From Cycas panzhihuaensis (Eukaryota; Cycadophyta), in assembly GCA_023213395.1 (NCBI GenBank), contig CM041465.1:106833741-106897740 (forward strand): a stretch of 64,000 nt of DNA, in the 5' to 3' direction. How positions within the stretch are numbered: the first letter of the stretch is position 1; each line of letters opens with the position of its first letter. This document shows, one piece after another, positions 60,931 to 64,000 of the stretch. Made by a program: the position numbers and the translations under genes. The notes beneath the pieces are model-generated. The model made no database searches. It saw only the letters and a program-made list of their open reading frames with translations, and was not told where the DNA came from.

Positions 60931-61841
60931 CCCTTCATGTCAGCATAATCCCATGCAAAAACATCCCGAAACTCCTAGAACAAAATAGAATACTCCCTTA
61001 CCTCATCAGAAGAGCATTCCATCCTGACCTTAATGACTTTACCAGGGGCCAAGACTATGTCTTGAGTTACCCCCATGCACATGGCATTCCCCTCCTCAAA
61101 GTGGAGAGGGGCAAGGTCAACGGGAGGAGATGGAATAGGGGACAGGATTGGGTCGATGAGTGTGGACCCAATCACAAGGATCTTCTAGTGGCCAAGCCTT
61201 TGATGACCAGAAGGCAAGTTGGGCATGAAGCCCGCTAGGTACTCGAGCAAGGCTTCATCATCCTCAAAGTAATCCACCCCATAGATGACCTTACTCCGAG
61301 TAGACAAAGTGCTAGAGGAAGTGAAAACAACGAGACCGTGATGGTCATTGGGTTACCCATCTTCCTTGCGAGACTCCAAGAGAGAGTCAAGAAGGGGCTC
61401 CCCGTAAGGAGCGAAAGGTAGTTCTTTGAAGTCATCACCTATGGGGGGTGATGAAGGGGAAGAACTGATGACAGATGAGTTTACATGAGCAATGACATGT
61501 GACACGTAGGAGTGGCTAGTCTCACCAATGAGAGAGGTTCTAGATGGGGATCTAGAACAAGATGGGCACAACCTACTGGTGCGAAGGAAAGAGACGGGGT
61601 AGAGACAATCCTCGCCCTCGTCGTGCGACTCGTCGTCACTAAACGAAGCGAGGTACCCGTAGCTCCCAACACTAATAGGAGCGAAATGTGTGAGACTAGG
61701 AAAAAAAGATGTGGGATCTTCTTCAGACAGATTGGGTATACCAATGGAGCAAGTCGAGGCATGCGTAGAGGGACCTTGGCTTGCCTGATTAGTAGGATGG
61801 GTTTGTTTAGCAAGTGGGCATTCGTGAGGAATGACCCTCAT
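60931..61841 (-). pseudogene. Protease-RT spacer of the right copy
   Basis: Ser/Asp/Glu-rich linker (SFSDDESHDEGEDC; later YFEDDEALLEYLAG and SGHQRLGH) ending in EFRDVFAWDYADMKGID, the conserved lead-in to gypsy RT. The left copy has the same elements around 19640-20520. Two frame breaks. Confidence 0.75.
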
Positions 61842-61849
61842 TCATTCTT

Positions 61850-62617
61850 CGTGGACGAATTTAGTTGTCCCCAAAGAGTCAAACACACGGCTCCCATTTA
61901 GTCAAGCCATGGATAACCTAAGAGAAGGCTGTAGTCAACGTCGACGTCGAGGACTACAACATCAGTGAGGACAGTCTTGCCCTCGAGGGTGAGTGGAATC
62001 GCGACAGATCCCAATGGGATCTTCTCGCTACTGTCATAACCTTGGCATCGCCATGGAATAGGTTCCAAGGCGGAAATACCAAGCTCTTGCATGACACGCA
62101 AGGGCATGGCATTCACGGAAGAACCGTTGTCGACAACAGTCCTTCGTAGGGTACAATCAGGTGTATCGATGGTAATAGTGAATGGGAAGATCCACTGACG
62201 TTCCCTTTCACATGTGGGAGGAAGGTCCTTAGGATCAAAAGAAATAACGGGTTCACGACTTTGGGTGATGCCCAAAGCGTGAACATGCACATCATTTGAT
62301 CCTAAAGCTTCCAAGAGGAGAGCCTGTTGCTTGGGACAACTCCTCAAAACATCCATCAAGGACATTCCTACAGCAACGGTATGAAGCTCATCTACGATGG
62401 AGAAAGGCTTACCCTTTGTGGTAGGCTGGGTAAATGCCCTTCGAAAATCGTAATGACCTGGGCGCACAGGAATGTCCTTGGGGAAGAGAGTTACTTCTGG
62501 AGGAGGGTTCTCTGGAAGAGGATCGGAAGGAGTAGAGGAAGAAGCACCAGCTGCTTCTTTGGTGGCTTGAGACCGGGTAAGGGCATACGAAGGAGTAGCC
62601 CCAACCATTTGGATCAC
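61850..62617 (-). pseudogene. gypsy aspartic protease (right copy)
   Basis: A 239-codon ORF (62617-61898): Ser/Pro-rich N-terminus, then a retropepsin fold with TVVDNGSSVNAMP (catalytic Asp 163), EPIPWRCQGYDSSEKIPLGS and DVDVDYSLLLGYPWLD. The catalytic triplet is D-N-G where D-S-G or D-T-G is the rule; the left copy has the same. The TAA after PWLD is where the left copy has CAA (Gln), so the frame really runs on. It would process Gag-Pol. Confidence 0.88.
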
Positions 62618-62639
62618 CTTCTTCCCCTTGTTTCGGGGC

Positions 62640-64000
62640 TACGAAGGTGATGGGGTGCGACAACTAGGGGAACGGGAGGAAGAGGATGAATCCCAAGCAC
62701 CCTTCCCTTTATCGCGGGAAGGACGGGAATTTGGCAATCTTCCTCAGTTCTGATTATTATTGGATTAAGTGTTGTGATCGTGTTCCCCATGTTTAGGGAA
62801 TGGATCCTTGTGAACTGGTTGGTCTAAATTAGGCCTTGAGGCCTGTTTAGGGGAGGAGTCACGTCGAGGGGCATCCTTAGGATCTTTGGGCCCTGGCGTG
62901 AGTCATCGTGGAAGCACTCCCCATGAATGGAGCACCACTTCTTCTCAAGCGAGGGATCTGTCTTCCTCGTTTGAGAGGACTGGGCACTTCCATTCCTGGG
63001 GAGGGAAGCTTGGGTTACTTGTTGAACTTGTTTGTTGGATGTTGGAGATGAAGGAGCTTGTAACTTGAGTTCCTTCATCATATGTTCAAACGAACGTATG
63101 GCAGATGTGAGGGGATCTAAAGTCTTCTTAGTTTGATGAGAAGAGGATTTAGAGAATTATTGAGGTTTAGTATCCTTGATTGAAGGTGGTGCCTCACGTT
63201 GCTGTGAGTGCTGGAGAGGCTTCTTGAGTCCAACTTGGATCTCAATAGCCTCCAACGCTAAGCACTTGGCAATCACAGAGTCACATGTGGTCGCCCCCAT
63301 TTTAAGGACTTCCACATATACTTCGGGATAAAGTGCATTAATGAAAAGGTCTCTCTTCAACTCCTTAGGCAACGTGGCCTTAGTGGAGTGAAGAAGGTCA
63401 TGGAATCGTCGCACAAAGTCACGATTCATCTCATCGTGGCCTTATTTGAGTGATAAGAGGGATTTCATTCCGCTCTCAAATGGACGAGATACATCAAAGT
63501 AGTTGATGAATTCGTCCACCAATTGCTGGAATGAAAAGATAGAGTGGGCAGGGAGGCGATAAAACTACTTAAGGGCATCGCCCTGCAAAGATCGTGGAAA
63601 CAATTTCATTAAAATATGGTCGTAAGCCCAGTAATCTATACATGCCATAGAAAAACTATGCACGTGTTCAGCTGGGTCTTACGACGAAGTTCCATCAAAT
63701 CTAGGAATTCAGGAGGATGAGGCAGCAAATTAGTCCTTAATGCCTTAATGGATAAAGGTGTTGACCTATAGTCCATGAAGGGACGTGGCCTAGCCTCGAC
63801 CATAGGATCAACGAATGATGTAGTAGGTAGAGAGCAAGGAACAGACGGGGGCGGAAAACCCATCCCTCCTTGAGGAAATGCCCCTTACTAGAAGGGGGCT
63901 TGAGGATAAGTGCCTTCAAAGGGAGCCGGGTTCCCTTGAGAAGGCATGGCAAAAGGGACTGTGCTAGATGGTGGAAAAGAGGGATGTGGAACTGGGTTTT
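62640..64000 (-). pseudogene. gypsy gag (right copy), partial
   Basis: Minus strand: a Pro-rich N-terminal part (from the window edge to about 63780), the helical core (about 63720-63157) with HILMKLFPRSLQGDALK, NRDFVRRFHDLLHSTKATLP, LKRDLFINALYPEVYVEVLK, then a Lys/Ser-rich part and WCSIHGECFHDDS, a zinc-knuckle-like motif. Three stops in the core replace Gln or Trp codons, as C-to-T or G-to-A decay would. The N-terminus lies beyond the window. Confidence 0.82.

Larger units (their letters stand above)
58373..64000 (-). mobile_element. Tat-like Ty3/gypsy pol and gag (right copy), runs off the window
   Basis: Minus strand, right to left: gag (64000-62640), protease (62617-61850), spacer (61841-60931), RT (60930-60246), a foreign 385-bp segment in place of most RNase H, integrase (59535-58373). 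Integrase ends NGKFLKKFY, the ending usual in the Tat lineage. Fewer stops and far more CpG than the left copy at 16-23 kb, so it is younger. With 50460-58372 added, the element is at least 13.5 kb. The 5' LTR is beyond 64000. Confidence 0.85.

Noticed and set aside
61512-62650. Plus-strand ORFs of 107-129 codons
   Set aside because: Antisense to protease and spacer of the right gypsy copy.

Overview
The window is nuclear DNA of a seed plant with a large, repeat-rich genome. A gymnosperm is my guess, from the long introns and the mix of old LTR elements; the sequence does not prove it. There is one recognisable host gene, one 500-N assembly gap (30419-30918), and layer upon layer of retrotransposons, nearly all broken.

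Region by region. 1-8.3 kb: the 5' two thirds of a CHUP1 gene (chloroplast positioning, outer envelope/actin) on the minus strand. Five exons lie at 3699-6909, with one single-base frameshift at 4312-4316. The C-terminal exons are not in the window. A CpG-rich upstream region follows. 8.3-16.3 kb: AT-rich DNA with microsatellites and a faint chromovirus trace. 16.3-22.9 kb: a decayed Tat-like Ty3/gypsy copy (plus strand) interrupted by a 639-bp solo LTR with perfect 5-bp target duplications. 23.4-24.8 kb: a 1.3-kb (TA)n array. 25.4-33.1 kb: LTR/PBS junctions and copia gag remnants around the gap. 33.7-38.8 kb: a tRNA-type SINE, then an antisense copia element that carries a complete TRIM insertion. 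38.8-42.1 kb: an antisense chromovirus with a chromodomain. 42-50.1 kb: a plus-strand gag remnant, then a second antisense gypsy element with an extra 284-codon ORF downstream of integrase. 50.13-50.46 kb: a second copy of part of the chromovirus RT. 50.46-64 kb: what looks like one large Tat-like element on the minus strand, running off the window. It includes gag, protease, RT and integrase, an oppositely oriented, intron-containing gene with a plant mobile domain (PMD), an isolated RNase H domain, and a set of hairpins sharing a loop core.

The most unusual part is 50.5-58.4 kb. There a spliced PMD gene with its own TATA box sits tail-to-tail with the retroelement pol, next to a separate RNase H and a tandemly duplicated exon-intron unit. 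Most premature stops in these ORFs are what C-to-T decay of CAG, CAA and CGA (or G-to-A decay of TGG) would give, which points to long-term cytosine methylation.
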